Part shown: positions 25,741 to 37,315 of the stretch, piece after piece
Layout of the letters: the number at the start of each line of letters is the position of its first letter
Numbering within the stretch: the stretch's first letter is position 1
NCBI RefSeq assembly: GCF_002811475.1
Contig: NZ_NPDL01000002.1
Span: 186,001 to 250,000, forward strand
Direction of reading: 5' to 3'
Length of the DNA stretch: 64,000 bases
From: Leptospira hartskeerlii
GTDB taxonomy: Bacteria; Spirochaetota; Leptospiria; Leptospirales; Leptospiraceae
The notes under the pieces: model-generated
The model's input: only the letters and a program-made list of their open reading frames with translations
Told to the model about the DNA's origin: nothing
Database searches by the model: none
Program-made: the position numbers and the translations under genes

Positions 25741-27615
25741 ATGAATCTCCCATTCTTAAATCCAGGTATATTCGCACATATTGATGCTGGCAAGACCACA
25801 CTATTAGAAAGGATCTTATTCGAGACCGGCAAAATTTCCGCGCCGGGAAGAATAGAAGAAGGTACCACCGAATCCGACTATCTTCCGGAAGAGATAGAAA
25901 GAGGGATCTCTATCCAGTCAACCGTGGCCAGGATACCTTATCCAGACCGGGAAAAGCCTCGGGTCATTCTACAGTTCGTGGATAATCCTGGGCATTTGGA
26001 TTTTCAGGCACAGGCAAATGCCTCTCTGCTCGTTTCCGATTTTGGCTTAGTTCTTATAGATTCTTTCGAAGGATTAAAGTCACAGACCTTCCAAAATGTG
26101 GAAGCACTTAAAAAGTCAGGGAAGCCAATATTATTTTTTCTTAATAAACTGGATCGCCCGGGTGCGGATATACTTTCTCCTTTGGTGGATTTGGAAGTCG
26201 CCTTGGAAAAAGAGCCGATTCTTTTGTTTAAAGAAGATGGATCCATTCCGGTATTAAAGGGAGAAGGAGTGGAGCCGGAGTTCCTACCATTGATAGAATG
26301 GGATCCTGGACTTTCTGAAGAATATCTTAAAGATCATAACGTTCTTCCTAAGCTTGCTCTTAAGGGTTTGGTAAAGGGATTCTGGGAAGGTAAAATTTTC
26401 CCCGTACTCGGAGGTTCCGCGCTGCATGGACTTGGGGTAAAGGAATTACTTTCTATCTTGGAGATACTTGCCCAAGGGAAGCCTGCTCACCCTTCTTCTA
26501 AAGAACAAATAGGGATCGTTTTCAAAAGAGAGATCCATCCTGAACTTGGAAAGCTTCTGCATTTCCAAGCCTCGGCACCCGTCAAAGTCGGAGACTTCTT
26601 CCTTCATGGAGAAACAAAACACAAGATAGAGAACTTATACCAAATTTCCGCAAGAGACTATGAAGAAGTTTCCAAAGGAGAAGCTGGAGAGCTCCTCGCA
26701 ACGACTTCTCTTCTGGATTGGGTCCCCGGAGAAATTCTTTCGAGACATAACACTGAAAACAAAACTCTACTCGCTCCGATTCGAAAACAATTTCAGATAT
26801 TGATAGAACCGCAAAAGGAAGAAGATCGACAGGAGCTTTGGGATCGTTTGCAAGATTTGGCGTGGTTGGACGAAGCGGTGAGTGTGGATATTCTCTCGGA
26901 GACCGGCCAATTTCGTTTATCAGGCACCGGTGAGTTGCATTTAGAGATCTCTCTTTCTCGTTTGAAAGAATCTTTTTCGAAAAGTTTTCAAACAAGTGGA
27001 ATCAAAGTTGCAAGATTTGCTCTATGGAAAAATTTGGTTCAAAAGGTCGCATTTCAGCATACCGCGTTCGATCAAAAGATCTCGAGCGGTCAGGTGCTCG
27101 CGTCCTTGGAAAGTTCTCACAACTTTTCTAAGGGAGTGCGGTTTAATGTTCAGCTAGCTGATCCAATCAAAGAGGCGATTTCATCCGCGTTTACGGAAGT
27201 CACTGCCCGGGGAATAGACGGAGAAGAAGTTCTCGGTCTACAAATGATCGTCGAGAGTTACGAGCCTCCAAGTGAGACGAAGTCTTTCGATCTTTCTTCC
27301 CTGATCAAAGTAGCTGTCATCAAAGGTTTAAAGGACATAATTCCGGATCATTCGGATTTCATTGGTCCCCTTTCTGAGTTAGAGATTCTTACACCGAATC
27401 AATATCTCGGAGATATATTGGCCAGTTTGGCTAAGAGGGACGCGAAGATTCGCAAGGTCACTGAGTTGACCGAAGGGCGTCATTTGATCCAGGCAAGCGC
27501 TTCTACGCAAAACTTGCTTGGCTTTAGCGGTGTCCTTAGAAATATGGCACAGGGAAGGGGCGTCCTATCTTTGGACACCCTTTTCGACTTTGATAACCAT
27601 TCTGTATTGTTTTAA
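25741..27615 (+). CDS. EF-G-like translational GTPase
   Basis: A 624-residue translation GTPase, shorter than usual EF-G (about 690-700). G1 is AHIDAGKTT, switch I reads ERGISIQS, G3 is DNPGH in place of DTPGH, and G4 is NKLD. Domain III has GTGELHLEI and domain V has LEILTPNQYLGDILASL, so all EF-G domains seem present with a reduced G' insert. Its length and switch I resemble EF-G-like and TetM-type proteins, but it stands at the EF-G (fus) position ahead of tuf and the S10 genes. I recall the Leptospira cluster being described as starting with fus. Whether this is the only EF-G cannot be seen. A ribosome-recycling, rescue or resistance role is possible. Confidence 0.8.
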   Translation: MNLPFLNPGIFAHIDAGKTTLLERILFETGKISAPGRIEEGTTESDYLPEEIERGISIQSTVARIPYPDREKPRVILQFVDNPGHLDFQAQANASLLVSDFGLVLIDSFEGLKSQTFQNVEALKKSGKPILFFLNKLDRPGADILSPLVDLEVALEKEPILLFKEDGSIPVLKGEGVEPEFLPLIEWDPGLSEEYLKDHNVLPKLALKGLVKGFWEGKIFPVLGGSALHGLGVKELLSILEILAQGKPAHPSSKEQIGIVFKREIHPELGKLLHFQASAPVKVGDFFLHGETKHKIENLYQISARDYEEVSKGEAGELLATTSLLDWVPGEILSRHNTENKTLLAPIRKQFQILIEPQKEEDRQELWDRLQDLAWLDEAVSVDILSETGQFRLSGTGELHLEISLSRLKESFSKSFQTSGIKVARFALWKNLVQKVAFQHTAFDQKISSGQVLASLESSHNFSKGVRFNVQLADPIKEAISSAFTEVTARGIDGEEVLGLQMIVESYEPPSETKSFDLSSLIKVAVIKGLKDIIPDHSDFIGPLSELEILTPNQYLGDILASLAKRDAKIRKVTELTEGRHLIQASASTQNLLGFSGVLRNMAQGRGVLSLDTLFDFDNHSVLF

Positions 27616-27617
27616 CA

Positions 27618-27641
27618 AACAAGTCTGAATTCAGATTTGTT
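27618..27641. repeat. Imperfect palindrome between the EF-G-like gene and tuf
   Basis: Twelve-base arms, AACAAGTCTGAA and TTCAGATTTGTT, meet at the centre with one G-T mismatch. There is no T-run behind it. It could be a hairpin that shapes tuf expression or a protein site. Confidence 0.4.
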
Positions 27642-27666
27642 AATAAAGTAAGGAGTTAAAAACGCT

Positions 27667-28872
27667 ATGGCTAAGGAGAAATTCGACAGGTCCAAACCAC
27701 ACTTAAACGTTGGTACAATTGGACACGTTGACCATGGAAAAACCACGCTAACGGCAGCAATCACCACTACGCTTGCAAAAGTATTGGGTGGAAAAAACAA
27801 AGCCGTAGCGTACGACCAAATCGATAACGCACCTGAGGAAAAAGCTCGTGGGATCACCATCGCTACTTCTCACCAAGAGTATGAGACTGTGAATCGTCAC
27901 TATGCTCACGTAGACTGCCCAGGTCACGCTGACTATGTTAAAAACATGATCACTGGTGCTGCTCAGATGGACGCTGCGATCCTAGTTGTTTCTGCAACTG
28001 ACGGACCAATGCCTCAAACGAAAGAGCATATCCTGCTCGCTCGTCAGGTAGGTGTTCCTTACATCATCGTATTCATCAACAAAGCGGACATGCTTGCTGC
28101 AGACGAACGCGAAGAGATGATCCAAATGGTTGAGATGGACGTTCGTGACTTGTTAAACAAGTACAGCTTCCCTGGTGATGACACCCCAATCATTTACGGA
28201 TCCGCTCTTAAGGCTCTTGAAGGCGACGAGTCCGAATTAGGAACTAAATCCGTAATTAAATTGATGGAAGCTCTGGACACTTACGTTCCGAATCCAAAAC
28301 GTATTACTGATAAACCATTCCTAATGCCAGTAGAGGACGTATTCTCTATCACTGGTCGTGGAACTGTTGCAACTGGAAGAGTAGAGCAAGGAACTTTGAA
28401 AATCAACGACGAAGTTGAAATCGTTGGTGTTCGTCCTACTACTAAAACAGTTGTTACCGGTATCGAAATGTTCCGTAAACTTTTAGATTCCGCAGAAGCT
28501 GGAGACAATATCGGTGCTCTTCTTCGTGGAACTAAAAAAGAGGACATCGAGAGAGGACAAGTTCTTGCTAAGCCAGGATCAATCACTCCTCACAAAAAGT
28601 TCAACGCGGAAGTTTACGTTCTTACTAAGGACGAAGGTGGACGTCACACTCCATTCTTCAATAACTACCGTCCACAGTTCTATTTTAGAACTACCGACAT
28701 CACTGGCGTTTGCAACCTGCCTAACGGTATGGAAATGGTAATGCCTGGTGACAACGTTACAATGAGCATCGAGTTGATTCACCCGATCGCTATGGACAAA
28801 GGTCTTAAATTCGCGATTCGCGAAGGTGGAAAGACTATCGGTTCTGGCGTAGTGGCTGAGATCACCGAGTAA
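27667..28872 (+). CDS. tuf: Elongation factor Tu
   Basis: A 401-residue EF-Tu. G1 is GHVDHGKTT, switch [15 protein letters not shown]3 DCPGHADY and G4 NKAD, with complete domains II and III ending in GVVAEITE. It brings aminoacyl-tRNA to the ribosome in a GTP-dependent way. An AAGGAG ribosome site lies ten bases upstream. It follows the EF-G-like gene by 51 bases and precedes rpsJ by ten, so it belongs to the translation operon. Codon use is more biased than in its accessory neighbours, as expected of an abundant protein. Confidence 0.98.
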   Translation: MAKEKFDRSKPHLNVGTIGHVDHGKTTLTAAITTTLAKVLGGKNKAVAYDQIDNAPEEKARGITIATSHQEYETVNRHYAHVDCPGHADYVKNMITGAAQMDAAILVVSATDGPMPQTKEHILLARQVGVPYIIVFINKADMLAADEREEMIQMVEMDVRDLLNKYSFPGDDTPIIYGSALKALEGDESELGTKSVIKLMEALDTYVPNPKRITDKPFLMPVEDVFSITGRGTVATGRVEQGTLKINDEVEIVGVRPTTKTVVTGIEMFRKLLDSAEAGDNIGALLRGTKKEDIERGQVLAKPGSITPHKKFNAEVYVLTKDEGGRHTPFFNNYRPQFYFRTTDITGVCNLPNGMEMVMPGDNVTMSIELIHPIAMDKGLKFAIREGGKTIGSGVVAEITE

Positions 28873-28882
28873 GAGAAAGGAA

Positions 28883-29191
28883 ATGGCTGGCCAAAAGATC
28901 AGAGTAAAGCTTAAAGCTTTCGATCATAAGTTGATCGACCAATCAACTTACGAGATCGTTGCGACTGCCAAAAGGACCGGAGCTACTGTCTCCGGTCCGA
29001 TTCCTCTTCCAACGAAGAAGGAAATATACACAGTCCTCCGTTCTCCACACGTAAATAAAAAATCAAGAGAGCAGTTTGAGATGAAAACTCACAAAAGGCT
29101 CATAGACATTCTGGACACCAACGAAGACACAGTTGAAGCTTTAATGAAGCTACAACTTCCAGCAGGTGTTTCAGTGGATATTAAATCCTAA
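28883..29191 (+). CDS. rpsJ: 30S ribosomal protein S10
   Basis: A 102-residue S10 with the standard length and core ([35 protein letters not shown]). It binds 16S rRNA in the 30S head and, as in other bacteria, can take part in antitermination. First gene of the S10 block, ten bases after tuf. Confidence 0.98.
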   Translation: MAGQKIRVKLKAFDHKLIDQSTYEIVATAKRTGATVSGPIPLPTKKEIYTVLRSPHVNKKSREQFEMKTHKRLIDILDTNEDTVEALMKLQLPAGVSVDIKS

Positions 29192-29202
29192 GGGAAGAAG
29201 AA

Positions 29203-29823
29203 ATGGCAAAGGGATTAATCGGTAAAAAGATAGGGATGTCCCAAATCTTCGACGAACAAGGAAACATTATTCCTGTAACCGTCTTAGAGGTAGGTCCCTG
29301 CGCAGTTTCCCAAGTCAAGTCCGCAACTACGGACGGTTACGACGCGATACAATTAGCTTATCAGGATGATAAAGAAAAACACCTGACCAAAAGCGAGATA
29401 AAGCATTTGGCTAAAGCTGGACTAACTCCTAAGAGAGTGTTGAAGGAATTCCGGAATTTCGGCGAAGAGCCTGCTAACGGGTCTGTGCTAAAAGCTCAAG
29501 ACGTGTTTGCAGTTTCGGATATTGTAAAAGTTACAGGAACCAGCAAAGGTAAAGGTTTCCAAGGTGTTATCAAAAGATACGGACACCATGGTGGACCAGG
29601 AGCTCACGGTTCTCGTTTTCATAGACATCCAGGATCCATGGGATCCAACACCACTCCAGGTAGAGTGTTCAAAGGTCGTAAATTACCGGGCCGTATGGGT
29701 TTTGATACAAAAACTGTATTGAACCTGAAAGTGGTTCGTATTCACGAAGCAGAAAATTTGGTTTTTGTAAGCGGATCCGTTCCGGGACGTGCAAACTCCA
29801 TTATCACTATTGAGAAGATATAA
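29203..29823 (+). CDS. rplC: 50S ribosomal protein L3
   Basis: A 206-residue L3. It shows [13 protein letters not shown] at the N-terminus, [13 protein letters not shown] in the middle and PGRMG near the C-terminus, an extended loop that reaches towards the peptidyl transferase centre. Spacing of eleven bases from rpsJ and immediate neighbours place it in the S10 operon. Confidence 0.98.
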   Translation: MAKGLIGKKIGMSQIFDEQGNIIPVTVLEVGPCAVSQVKSATTDGYDAIQLAYQDDKEKHLTKSEIKHLAKAGLTPKRVLKEFRNFGEEPANGSVLKAQDVFAVSDIVKVTGTSKGKGFQGVIKRYGHHGGPGAHGSRFHRHPGSMGSNTTPGRVFKGRKLPGRMGFDTKTVLNLKVVRIHEAENLVFVSGSVPGRANSIITIEKI

Positions 29824-29838
29824 AGACCGCGGTTAGTC

Positions 29839-30474
29839 ATGAAAGCACAGAAGTATTCAAAAGAAGGAAAACTGCTCTCGGAAATCGAACTTCCTGCATC
29901 GTTGTTCGAATCCAAATACAGCAGTGGCGCAATTTACGACGCCATCAAAGCGGAGAATGCGAACCTTCGCTCCGGGAATCATCATACCAAAACTCGCTCG
30001 GAAGTTTCCGGGGGTGGTAAAAAGCCTTGGTCCCAAAAAGGAACCGGTAGAGCTCGTCAAGGTTCTATCCGTGCGCCTCAGTGGGTGGGCGGTGGTACTG
30101 TTCACGGGCCTCGCAAGAGAGATTATTCTTATAACGTTTCTCCAAAAGTGAAGCGCAGAGCGGTTCTTTCCGTTTTGAATAAGAAAGCTCAAGACGCGGT
30201 CATTAAAGTAATAGAAGACCTGGATCCAAAAGAATTCAGCACTAAAGCATTCTCTACTTTATTCAGCAATATCGGACTTAAGAACACCGGAGTGATCGGA
30301 TTCTTAGTAGATGGAGAGAACGATTTCCTTAAAAAGTCAGTTCGCAATATCCCTACTGTAAAATACATCAACTCTAAACGTATCGCGGTTCGTGACATTC
30401 TATATAATAGAAATCTTGTAATTACCGAAGCAGCTTTGGGAGAAATTCTCAAACATTACGGAGAAGGAAAATGA
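29839..30474 (+). CDS. rplD: 50S ribosomal protein L4
   Basis: A 211-residue L4. The basic loop [20 protein letters not shown] that lines the exit tunnel is intact, followed by [11 protein letters not shown]. In E. coli L4 represses its own operon; no matching leader hairpin is visible here. It overlaps the rplW start by four bases (ATGA). Confidence 0.97.
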   Translation: MKAQKYSKEGKLLSEIELPASLFESKYSSGAIYDAIKAENANLRSGNHHTKTRSEVSGGGKKPWSQKGTGRARQGSIRAPQWVGGGTVHGPRKRDYSYNVSPKVKRRAVLSVLNKKAQDAVIKVIEDLDPKEFSTKAFSTLFSNIGLKNTGVIGFLVDGENDFLKKSVRNIPTVKYINSKRIAVRDILYNRNLVITEAALGEILKHYGEGK

Positions 30475-30779
30475 ATCTTAACGAAGTAATTTTATCTCCG
30501 ATCATCACCGAGAAGTCCCAAGACCTGGAGACTATCGGTGAAAAAGCCGGTAAAAGAACCGTAAAATACACTGTGGAAATCCACCCAAGAGCGAACAAAA
30601 CTCTAGTGAAGGAAGCTTTCCGCAAAATTTACAACGTAGTACCTTCTTCCGTAAACATCCAAGTGTATCGCGGAAAGATAAAAAGATTCCGTCATCTACC
30701 TGCTCCTAAAGCTCATTGGAAAAAAGCAATCGTGACTTTCCAAGACGGAGCAAGCATCGACTTCGGAAAGGAAGCATAA
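30471..30779 (+). CDS. rplW: 50S ribosomal protein L23
   Basis: A 102-residue L23 with the typical opening [12 protein letters not shown] and the RNA-binding loop rich in Lys/Arg. It sits at the tunnel exit and docks trigger factor and the signal recognition particle. Translational coupling to rplD is likely from the ATGA overlap. Confidence 0.97.
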   Translation: MNLNEVILSPIITEKSQDLETIGEKAGKRTVKYTVEIHPRANKTLVKEAFRKIYNVVPSSVNIQVYRGKIKRFRHLPAPKAHWKKAIVTFQDGASIDFGKEA

Positions 30780-30782
30780 GAA

Positions 30783-31622
30783 ATGGGAATTAAAAAGTTT
30801 AAACCCGTTACTTCCGCCAGCCGTTTTAAATCGGTATTAACTTTCGAGGAAATCACCGAGACAGAACCGTATCGCCCTTTAACGATCAGCTTAAATTACA
30901 AAGCAGGTCGCGGAGAAGGTGGTAAAATTGCAGTTCGCAGAAAAGGCGGAAGAGTAAAACGTAAATATCGTATCATCGACTTCAAACGTCGCAAAGTAGG
31001 GATCCCTGCTACAGTTAAGACTGTAGAATACGATCCGTACCGTTCGGCGTTTATTTCTCTCGTTAGTTATTCTGACGGAGAATACGCTTATATCCTAAAT
31101 GCTGAAGGCATGAAAGTTGGAGACAAAGTTTCCAATGGAGAAGCGGCTGAAATCAAAGTTGGAAACGCACTTCCACTCGGAAAAATTCCTCCAGGCACTA
31201 ACGTGCATAACGTGGAATTGAAAATCGGAAGAGGCGGGCAAATCGCAAGAACTGCAGGATCCTTCGCTACTATCGCAGGTAGAGACGGAGAGTATGTTCT
31301 TCTGAAACTTCCAAGCTCCGAAGTTCGTAAAGTTCACCAGAACTGCTACGCTACTATAGGAATTTGCAGCAATAGAGATCATAACCTTGTTTCCATCGGT
31401 AAAGCCGGTAGAAACAGATGGTTGGGAAAACGTCCTAAGGTCAGAGGGGTCGTAATGAACCCGGTTGATCACCCACATGGTGGTGGTGAAGGACGTACTT
31501 CCGGAGGACGTCACCCAGTGACTCCTTGGGGTATTCCAACTAAAGGATACAAAACTCGTCGTAGGGCAAAACCTTCTGACAAGTTCATTATCCAGAAGAG
31601 AAAGGGAAATAGGAGCAGGTAA
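30783..31622 (+). CDS. rplB: 50S ribosomal protein L2
   Basis: A 279-residue L2 with the conserved C-terminal [18 protein letters not shown] segment, whose His is near the peptidyl transferase centre. Three bases separate it from rplW. Length and motifs are normal for the family. Confidence 0.98.
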   Translation: MGIKKFKPVTSASRFKSVLTFEEITETEPYRPLTISLNYKAGRGEGGKIAVRRKGGRVKRKYRIIDFKRRKVGIPATVKTVEYDPYRSAFISLVSYSDGEYAYILNAEGMKVGDKVSNGEAAEIKVGNALPLGKIPPGTNVHNVELKIGRGGQIARTAGSFATIAGRDGEYVLLKLPSSEVRKVHQNCYATIGICSNRDHNLVSIGKAGRNRWLGKRPKVRGVVMNPVDHPHGGGEGRTSGGRHPVTPWGIPTKGYKTRRRAKPSDKFIIQKRKGNRSR

Positions 31623-31627
31623 TCATC

Positions 31628-32238
<611 letters not shown>

Positions 32239-32249
32239 TAGGGGAAATC

Positions 32250-32927
32250 ATGGGACAGAAAGTTAACCCAATCGGACTTCGTATCGGAATTACCCGCGGA
32301 TGGGATTCCATCTGGTTCTCGCAAGCTGACTACAGAAAGAACCTGCACGAAGATATTAGAATTCGTAGATTTATCCAAGGCCGTTTCAAAGAAGCAGGCG
32401 TTGTAAAAGTTGTAGTGGAGCGTTTTCCTGAGAAGATCAACGTTAACCTTCACACTGCTAAGCCGGGCGTGGTAATCGGTAAAAACGGAGCGAATATCGA
32501 AGCCGTAAAAAAAGTCCTTAAGACTATGACCGAAAAACCTCTTAATCTTAACATTATCGAAGTTAAGAAGCCTGAGACTATTGCACAATGTATCGCTGAG
32601 TCTATCGCGATCCAAATCCAAGAACGTCAACCGTTCCGCCGCGTGATGAAACAAGAACTTCGTCGTGCGATGAGAGGTGGAGTAGAAGGAATTAAGATCC
32701 TTATCTCCGGACGTTTGAATGGAGCGGACATGGCTCGTCGCGAAGGTTATCGTGAAGGAAGAATTCCTCTTCATACACTTAGAGCGAAAATCGATCTAGG
32801 ATTCCGTGAAGCCAGCACCACTTTCGGACAAATCGGAGTGAAGGTTTGGACTTACACCGGAGACTTCATCAACAATAAAGAAGAATCCGAAGAAGATAAA
32901 TACGCCGTTAAGAGAAGGACCAACTGA
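32250..32927 (+). CDS. rpsC: 30S ribosomal protein S3
   Basis: A 225-residue S3. It begins with [19 protein letters not shown], contains a KH-type domain with [15 protein letters not shown], and [20 protein letters not shown] in the C-terminal half. The end is acidic (EESEEDKYA) before a short basic tail. It guards mRNA entry on the 30S head. Confidence 0.97.
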   Translation: MGQKVNPIGLRIGITRGWDSIWFSQADYRKNLHEDIRIRRFIQGRFKEAGVVKVVVERFPEKINVNLHTAKPGVVIGKNGANIEAVKKVLKTMTEKPLNLNIIEVKKPETIAQCIAESIAIQIQERQPFRRVMKQELRRAMRGGVEGIKILISGRLNGADMARREGYREGRIPLHTLRAKIDLGFREASTTFGQIGVKVWTYTGDFINNKEESEEDKYAVKRRTN

Positions 32928-32957
32928 TCGTCTCTGATGATCCAAAGGTAAAAAACG

Positions 32958-33371
32958 ATGTTATCACCTAAAAGAGTTAAGTTCAGAAAAAGACAAAGGG
33001 GCCGCTTGAAAGGAAACGACGAGCGTGGTTCCAAAGTGTCCTTTGGAGAGTTCGGTCTTAAAGCCGTTACTTCCGGGCGTTTGACTGCAAGACAGATCGA
33101 AGCAGCAAGGATCACTATCAACCGTCAGGTAAAAAGAGGCGGGAAACTTTGGATTAGGATCTTCCCTCATCTACCTATTACCAAAAAACCAGCGGAAACT
33201 CGTATGGGTAAAGGTAAAGGTAACCCTGAGTTCTGGATCGCAGAGATCAGACCAGGTAGAGTTTTATTCGAAATGAGCGGGATTGATGAAGCGACCGCTA
33301 AAAAAGCTTTGGATCTGGCTGCTTATAAACTGCCTGTTCAAACTGAATTCGTGAAGAGGTCTACGCTGTGA
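32958..33371 (+). CDS. rplP: 50S ribosomal protein L16
   Basis: A 137-residue L16, normal length, with [13 protein letters not shown] at the start, and [21 protein letters not shown] in the core. It lies near the A-site tRNA elbow. It overlaps the GTG start of rpmC. Confidence 0.97.
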   Translation: MLSPKRVKFRKRQRGRLKGNDERGSKVSFGEFGLKAVTSGRLTARQIEAARITINRQVKRGGKLWIRIFPHLPITKKPAETRMGKGKGNPEFWIAEIRPGRVLFEMSGIDEATAKKALDLAAYKLPVQTEFVKRSTL

Positions 33372-33670
33372 AAAAGATCAAACTCGCAGAGTTGAAAGAC
33401 GCAGAAATTTTAGCACAATTGGAAGATGCTTACAAAATCATTCGTACAGCACGTTTCCAATACGGAGTGGCTCGTTCTTTGGAGAACCCGAAGGTGATTA
33501 CTAACGCGAAGAAAAAAATCGCGCGCCTTTTAACTATCCAAAAGAGCAGAGAGTTAGCTGCGAAGTCTGGCGCTACTAAAGCTAGACGTTATTCGAGAGC
33601 TACTCGTAAGACGCAAGCTTTAGCAAAAGCGAATGCTTCCGCTAAGAAAGCTGCTAAAGGAACGAACTGA
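33368..33670 (+). CDS. rpmC: 50S ribosomal protein L29 with extended C-terminus
   Basis: A 100-residue L29; the usual family length is 60-70. The core is [24 protein letters not shown] and [18 protein letters not shown] segment (residues 40-58), followed by a Lys/Ala/Arg-rich tail of about 35 residues. It starts with GTG that overlaps the rplP stop. The tail may add RNA contacts at the tunnel exit side. Confidence 0.93.
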   Translation: MKKIKLAELKDAEILAQLEDAYKIIRTARFQYGVARSLENPKVITNAKKKIARLLTIQKSRELAAKSGATKARRYSRATRKTQALAKANASAKKAAKGTN

Positions 33671-33672
33671 TT

Positions 33673-33942
33673 ATGGAAACTGCAAAGAAGCATATAAAAA
33701 AATCACTTCTTAGCGAAGGTAGAGTAGTGAGCACCGCTATGGATAAAACCTTAGTGATGATCGTAGAGGCTCGCAAGACTCACCCTAAGTTTAAGAAGAT
33801 CGTTCGTAGAACCGTTAAAATGAAGGTTCATGACGAAAGAAATGAGTGCCAAGTAGGAGATAGAATTCTGGCGATTGAAACCAGACCTCTATCCCGTGAA
33901 AAGCGTCACCGTCTATTTAAGATCGTAGAAAAGGCAAAGTAA
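33673..33942 (+). CDS. rpsQ: 30S ribosomal protein S17
   Basis: An 89-residue S17 with [20 protein letters not shown], the OB-fold core, and [11 protein letters not shown] at the end. Two bases separate it from rpmC. Confidence 0.96.
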   Translation: METAKKHIKKSLLSEGRVVSTAMDKTLVMIVEARKTHPKFKKIVRRTVKMKVHDERNECQVGDRILAIETRPLSREKRHRLFKIVEKAK

Positions 33943-33943
33943 G

Positions 33944-34336
33944 ATGATCCAACAGGAAACCATCCTCCAAGTCGCCGATAACTCCGGAATCAAAAGAGTT
34001 ATGTGTATTAAAGTCTTAGGAGGCTCTAAGAAACGTTACGCCTCCGTAGGAGACGAGATCATCGTCGCCGTTAAAGACGCACAACCAGCTTATGGTTTAA
34101 AAGATTCCACGGGGAAGAAGGTCCATAACAAGGCCGTTCAGCGCGCAGTAGTCGTCAGAACTAAAAAAGAAATCCGTCGTCCAGATGGATCTTATATTCG
34201 TTTCGATGATAACGCAGTCGCAATTATCGACGACAAAGGAAACCCGAAAGGGACCCGTATTTTCGGGCCAGTAGCTCGCGAACTTCGCGATAAAAAATAC
34301 GCTAAGATCATCTCCCTAGCGCCGGAGGTTCTATAA
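33944..34336 (+). CDS. rplN: 50S ribosomal protein L14
   Basis: A 130-residue L14, about eight longer than the usual 122 because of a small insert near residues 45-60 ([17 protein letters not shown]). The strongly conserved [14 protein letters not shown] and [13 protein letters not shown] are present. Its stop and the rplX start share one base. Confidence 0.97.
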   Translation: MIQQETILQVADNSGIKRVMCIKVLGGSKKRYASVGDEIIVAVKDAQPAYGLKDSTGKKVHNKAVQRAVVVRTKKEIRRPDGSYIRFDDNAVAIIDDKGNPKGTRIFGPVARELRDKKYAKIISLAPEVL

Positions 34337-34689
34337 TGTCTAAACTGACGTATCGGGGATCCGAATATACAAAATTCAAGACCGTTCGCCTGCACAAAGA
34401 TGACGAAGTAGTTGTCATCGCAGGAAAAGAGAAAGGTAAAAAAGGCAAGATCCTAGTTATCGATAAGAAAAGGGATCGTGTAGTAGTAGAAGGACTGAAC
34501 AAACGTAAACGTTTTTTAAGACCTACCCAAGAAAACCCTCAAGGTGGTATCGTAGAAGTGGAAGCTCCAATGCACATTTCCAACGTAATGTTCTACGATT
34601 CCAAAAAGAAGAAGGGAGTTCGTTTGGGCTACCAAGAGAACAAAGGTAAAAAAGTCCGCGTTTCTAAGCCGGAAGGGAAAGAGATCTAA
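34336..34689 (+). CDS. rplX: 50S ribosomal protein L24
   Basis: A 117-residue L24 with the KOW motif ([19 protein letters not shown]) and [20 protein letters not shown]. It helps start 50S assembly. Overlap with rplN suggests coupled translation. Confidence 0.97.
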   Translation: MSKLTYRGSEYTKFKTVRLHKDDEVVVIAGKEKGKKGKILVIDKKRDRVVVEGLNKRKRFLRPTQENPQGGIVEVEAPMHISNVMFYDSKKKKGVRLGYQENKGKKVRVSKPEGKEI

Positions 34690-34692
34690 GTC

Positions 34693-35244
34693 ATGGCAGC
34701 AGCTAGATTAAGAGATAAATACGGGAAAGAAATCGTTCCCGCTCTTCAGAAACAATTTAACTTCAAGTCCATTATGCAAGTTCCTCGTTTGGAAAAAATT
34801 GTTCTGAACGTGGGAATGGGCGAGGCTCATACCAACCCTAAAGCATTGGAAGCGGCAGTAGAAGAACTCGCATTGATCACCGGACAACGCCCGGTCAAAA
34901 CCAAGGCTAAAAAATCCATCGCAGGATTCAAACTCCGCGAAGGTATGAGCCTTGGAACCACAGTTACCTTACGTGGAAACTATATGTATGAGTTTCTAGA
35001 TCGTTTGGTGAACGTGGCTCTACCAAGGGTGCGTGACTTTAAAGGAGTTTCCGAGAAAGGTTTTGACGGACGCGGAAACTACAACTTCAGCATCAAAGAA
35101 CAAATCATTTTCCCAGAGATCAAAGTGGATAAGATCAACACTCTCTACGGAATGAACCTGACCTTCGTAACGAACACCAAGGTAGACGCAGAAGCTTATA
35201 GCCTTCTGACTGCTTTCGGTATGCCGTTCCGGAACCTGAGATAA
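34693..35244 (+). CDS. rplE: 50S ribosomal protein L5
   Basis: A 183-residue L5, standard length, with [36 protein letters not shown] and the [18 protein letters not shown] segment. It contacts 5S rRNA and P-site tRNA. Confidence 0.97.
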   Translation: MAAARLRDKYGKEIVPALQKQFNFKSIMQVPRLEKIVLNVGMGEAHTNPKALEAAVEELALITGQRPVKTKAKKSIAGFKLREGMSLGTTVTLRGNYMYEFLDRLVNVALPRVRDFKGVSEKGFDGRGNYNFSIKEQIIFPEIKVDKINTLYGMNLTFVTNTKVDAEAYSLLTAFGMPFRNLR

Positions 35245-35257
35245 GGAGCCCGCAATC

Positions 35258-35443
35258 ATGGCTAAGACCTCTTTAATCGAAAGACATAAGAAAAAAAAGA
35301 AATTCAAAGTAAGGGTTCACAATCGTTGCCCACTTTGCGGACGCCCTCGCGGTTACCTAAGAAGATTCGACATGTGCAGAATTTGCTTCCGGAAGCTTGC
35401 TAGCCAAGCTCAAATTCCGGGAGTAGTTAAGGCATCTTGGTAA
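35258..35443 (+). CDS. rpsN: 30S ribosomal protein S14, zinc-binding short type
   Basis: A 61-residue S14 of the short, zinc-ribbon form. The four Cys ligands are in [10 protein letters not shown] and CRICFRKL. This is the C+ paralogue type that sits in the spc operon of many bacteria. An AGGAGCC ribosome site precedes it. Confidence 0.97.
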   Translation: MAKTSLIERHKKKKKFKVRVHNRCPLCGRPRGYLRRFDMCRICFRKLASQAQIPGVVKASW

Positions 35444-35461
35444 GGACTGGAGGACATTATA

Positions 35462-35860
35462 ATGAGTTTATCTGATCCAATTGGTGATATGCTCACCCGC
35501 ATTCGTAATGCTGGTCGTGCGAAACATGAAAGTTGTGTGATTCCAGGAAGTAAGATCAAACGTTCTATTCTGGAATTATTGAAAGAAGAAGGATTTATCA
35601 ACGGCTATGAGCCGGTGACTAATGGAAGTTTCGAAGATTTCAAAGTTGCTTTGAAATATGATGTAACCAAAAAGCCGGTGATCCGCGAGTTAGTTCGTGT
35701 ATCGAAACCTGGTCGTAGGGTTTACATGAAAAGCGAAGAGATCCGCCCGTATAAAAATAATATGGGAACTATGATTCTCTCTACTTCCAGAGGAATTATG
35801 ACCGGCAAAAAAGCTCGGAAATTACGCGTAGGAGGAGAGGTTATCTGTAAACTCTCTTAA
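35462..35860 (+). CDS. rpsH: 30S ribosomal protein S8
   Basis: A 132-residue S8 with [17 protein letters not shown] at the start and [15 protein letters not shown] at the end. It is a primary 16S binder. In E. coli it represses the spc operon. Confidence 0.97.
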   Translation: MSLSDPIGDMLTRIRNAGRAKHESCVIPGSKIKRSILELLKEEGFINGYEPVTNGSFEDFKVALKYDVTKKPVIRELVRVSKPGRRVYMKSEEIRPYKNNMGTMILSTSRGIMTGKKARKLRVGGEVICKLS

Positions 35861-35885
35861 GAGTAACGGAAACTTATAAAGACCT

Positions 35886-36425
35886 ATGTCCAGGATTGGA
35901 AAAGCAGAAATCAAACTTCCAGAGAAAGTGGAAGTGAAACAGGACAGCACCGTAATTAAAGTGAAAGGTCCTCTAGGTGAGTTACAAACTCCTATTTTTG
36001 CGGGAATCTCTCTGAAAAACGAGGGCGGAACTGTAAAATTAGAAAGATCTAGCGAAGAGCAAAACGTAGTAGCTCTTCACGGATTGACTCGCGCTCTTCT
36101 TATGAATAGCGTAAAGGGTGTAACCGCTGGTTGGGAAAAAAACCTGGAGATCACAGGGGTTGGTTATCGTGCTGCTAAGCGCGGTGAAGACTTGGTGATG
36201 AACCTTGGATATTCCCATGAGGTTGTTTACAAGGCTCCTAAAGGAATTAAGATCGAAGTCATTGAACAAGTGAAGATCAAAATTTCCGGGATCGACAAAC
36301 AACTAGTCGGACAAGTTGCGGCAGATATCCGTTCTAAGAGACCTCCTGAGCCTTACAAAGGTAAAGGGATCAAGTACAACGACGAATTTATCAAGAGAAA
36401 GGCCGGAAAAACCGGTAAGAAGTAA
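35886..36425 (+). CDS. rplF: 50S ribosomal protein L6
   Basis: A 179-residue L6 of two similar folds. [17 protein letters not shown] opens the protein, and [21 protein letters not shown] closes it. Normal length; it lies near the GTPase-associated centre. Confidence 0.97.
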   Translation: MSRIGKAEIKLPEKVEVKQDSTVIKVKGPLGELQTPIFAGISLKNEGGTVKLERSSEEQNVVALHGLTRALLMNSVKGVTAGWEKNLEITGVGYRAAKRGEDLVMNLGYSHEVVYKAPKGIKIEVIEQVKIKISGIDKQLVGQVAADIRSKRPPEPYKGKGIKYNDEFIKRKAGKTGKK

Positions 36426-36429
36426 GGCC

Positions 36430-36792
36430 ATGATTAATAAACTGAAAAAAATCGCAGCCAAACGCAGAAGAGCTGAGCGTTCCAGATTCAAACTGAGACA
36501 ATCCAGCTCTCGCCCTAGATTGGTATTTAACAAATCCAATCGTTATCTTTCCTGCCAAATCGTGGATGATGTCCAAGGAACAACTTTGGTAGCTGCTTCT
36601 ACTTTAGAAGCTACTTTTGCTGGTAAAAGCCGCAAAGATAAAGAAGCTGCTAAGGCTTTGGGAAAAGCGATCGGAGAGAGAGCCGCTTCTAAAGGTGTGA
36701 AGGTAGTTATGCTGGATCGTTCCGGAATGATCTACCACGGAAGAATCGCGGCTTTCGCGGACTCGGCTAGAGAAGCCGGATTGGAGTTCTAA
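36430..36792 (+). CDS. rplR: 50S ribosomal protein L18
   Basis: A 120-residue L18. The same frame stays open upstream to 36316, inside rplF, but the start at ATG 36430 gives normal L18 length and has TAAGG four bases upstream. Core: [20 protein letters not shown] and [17 protein letters not shown]. It brings 5S rRNA to the 50S. Confidence 0.96.
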   Translation: MINKLKKIAAKRRRAERSRFKLRQSSSRPRLVFNKSNRYLSCQIVDDVQGTTLVAASTLEATFAGKSRKDKEAAKALGKAIGERAASKGVKVVMLDRSGMIYHGRIAAFADSAREAGLEF

Positions 36793-36794
36793 TA

Positions 36795-37310
36795 ATGGCG
36801 TACGAACAAGATCAAGAACAAAAAGAGTTTAACGAGAAGGTCGTAAAGATCGATCGCGTTGCTAAAGTTGTAAAAGGTGGACGTCGTTTCTCCTTTAACG
36901 CTCTAACAGTAGTTGGGGATGCAAAGGGAAAAGTAGGGATCGGATTCGGTAAAGCGAACGAGGTTCCGGATGCGATCCGTAAATCCATCGAGTCCGCTAA
37001 GAAGAATTTGGTGAAAATCCAATTCAGAGGACATACCATTCCTCATGAAGTGATCGGAAAATTCAAATCGGCAAGAGTGATCCTGAAACCGTCTACTGCG
37101 GGAACTGGAATCATCGCCGGAGGATCCGTTCGTTCCGTAGTGGAGAAGGTTGGGATCCAAGATATTCTTAGCAAATCTTGGGGTTCTTCGAATCCAGTAA
37201 ACATCGTAAAGGCGACTCTGGACGCTCTTCAACAATTGGAGACTCCGGTATTAGCAGCTCGTAAAAGAGGGATCACTCTGGCTCGTCTTTTCGGAAACGA
37301 CGTAGGATAA
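36795..37310 (+). CDS. rpsE: 30S ribosomal protein S5
   Basis: A 171-residue S5 with the double-stranded RNA-binding-like N-domain ([40 protein letters not shown]) and [19 protein letters not shown]. It helps decoding accuracy and mRNA unwinding. Two bases separate it from rplR. Confidence 0.97.
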   Translation: MAYEQDQEQKEFNEKVVKIDRVAKVVKGGRRFSFNALTVVGDAKGKVGIGFGKANEVPDAIRKSIESAKKNLVKIQFRGHTIPHEVIGKFKSARVILKPSTAGTGIIAGGSVRSVVEKVGIQDILSKSWGSSNPVNIVKATLDALQQLETPVLAARKRGITLARLFGNDVG

Positions 37311-37315
37311 TAAAC

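Noticed and set aside
25719..25784. A 21-codon overlapping frame across the EF-G-like start, as a possible leader peptide
   Set aside because: No ribosome site; the overlap is out of frame and too short to weigh.
36316..36429. Upstream extension of rplR inside rplF
   Set aside because: The product length and ribosome site agree with the ATG at 36430.
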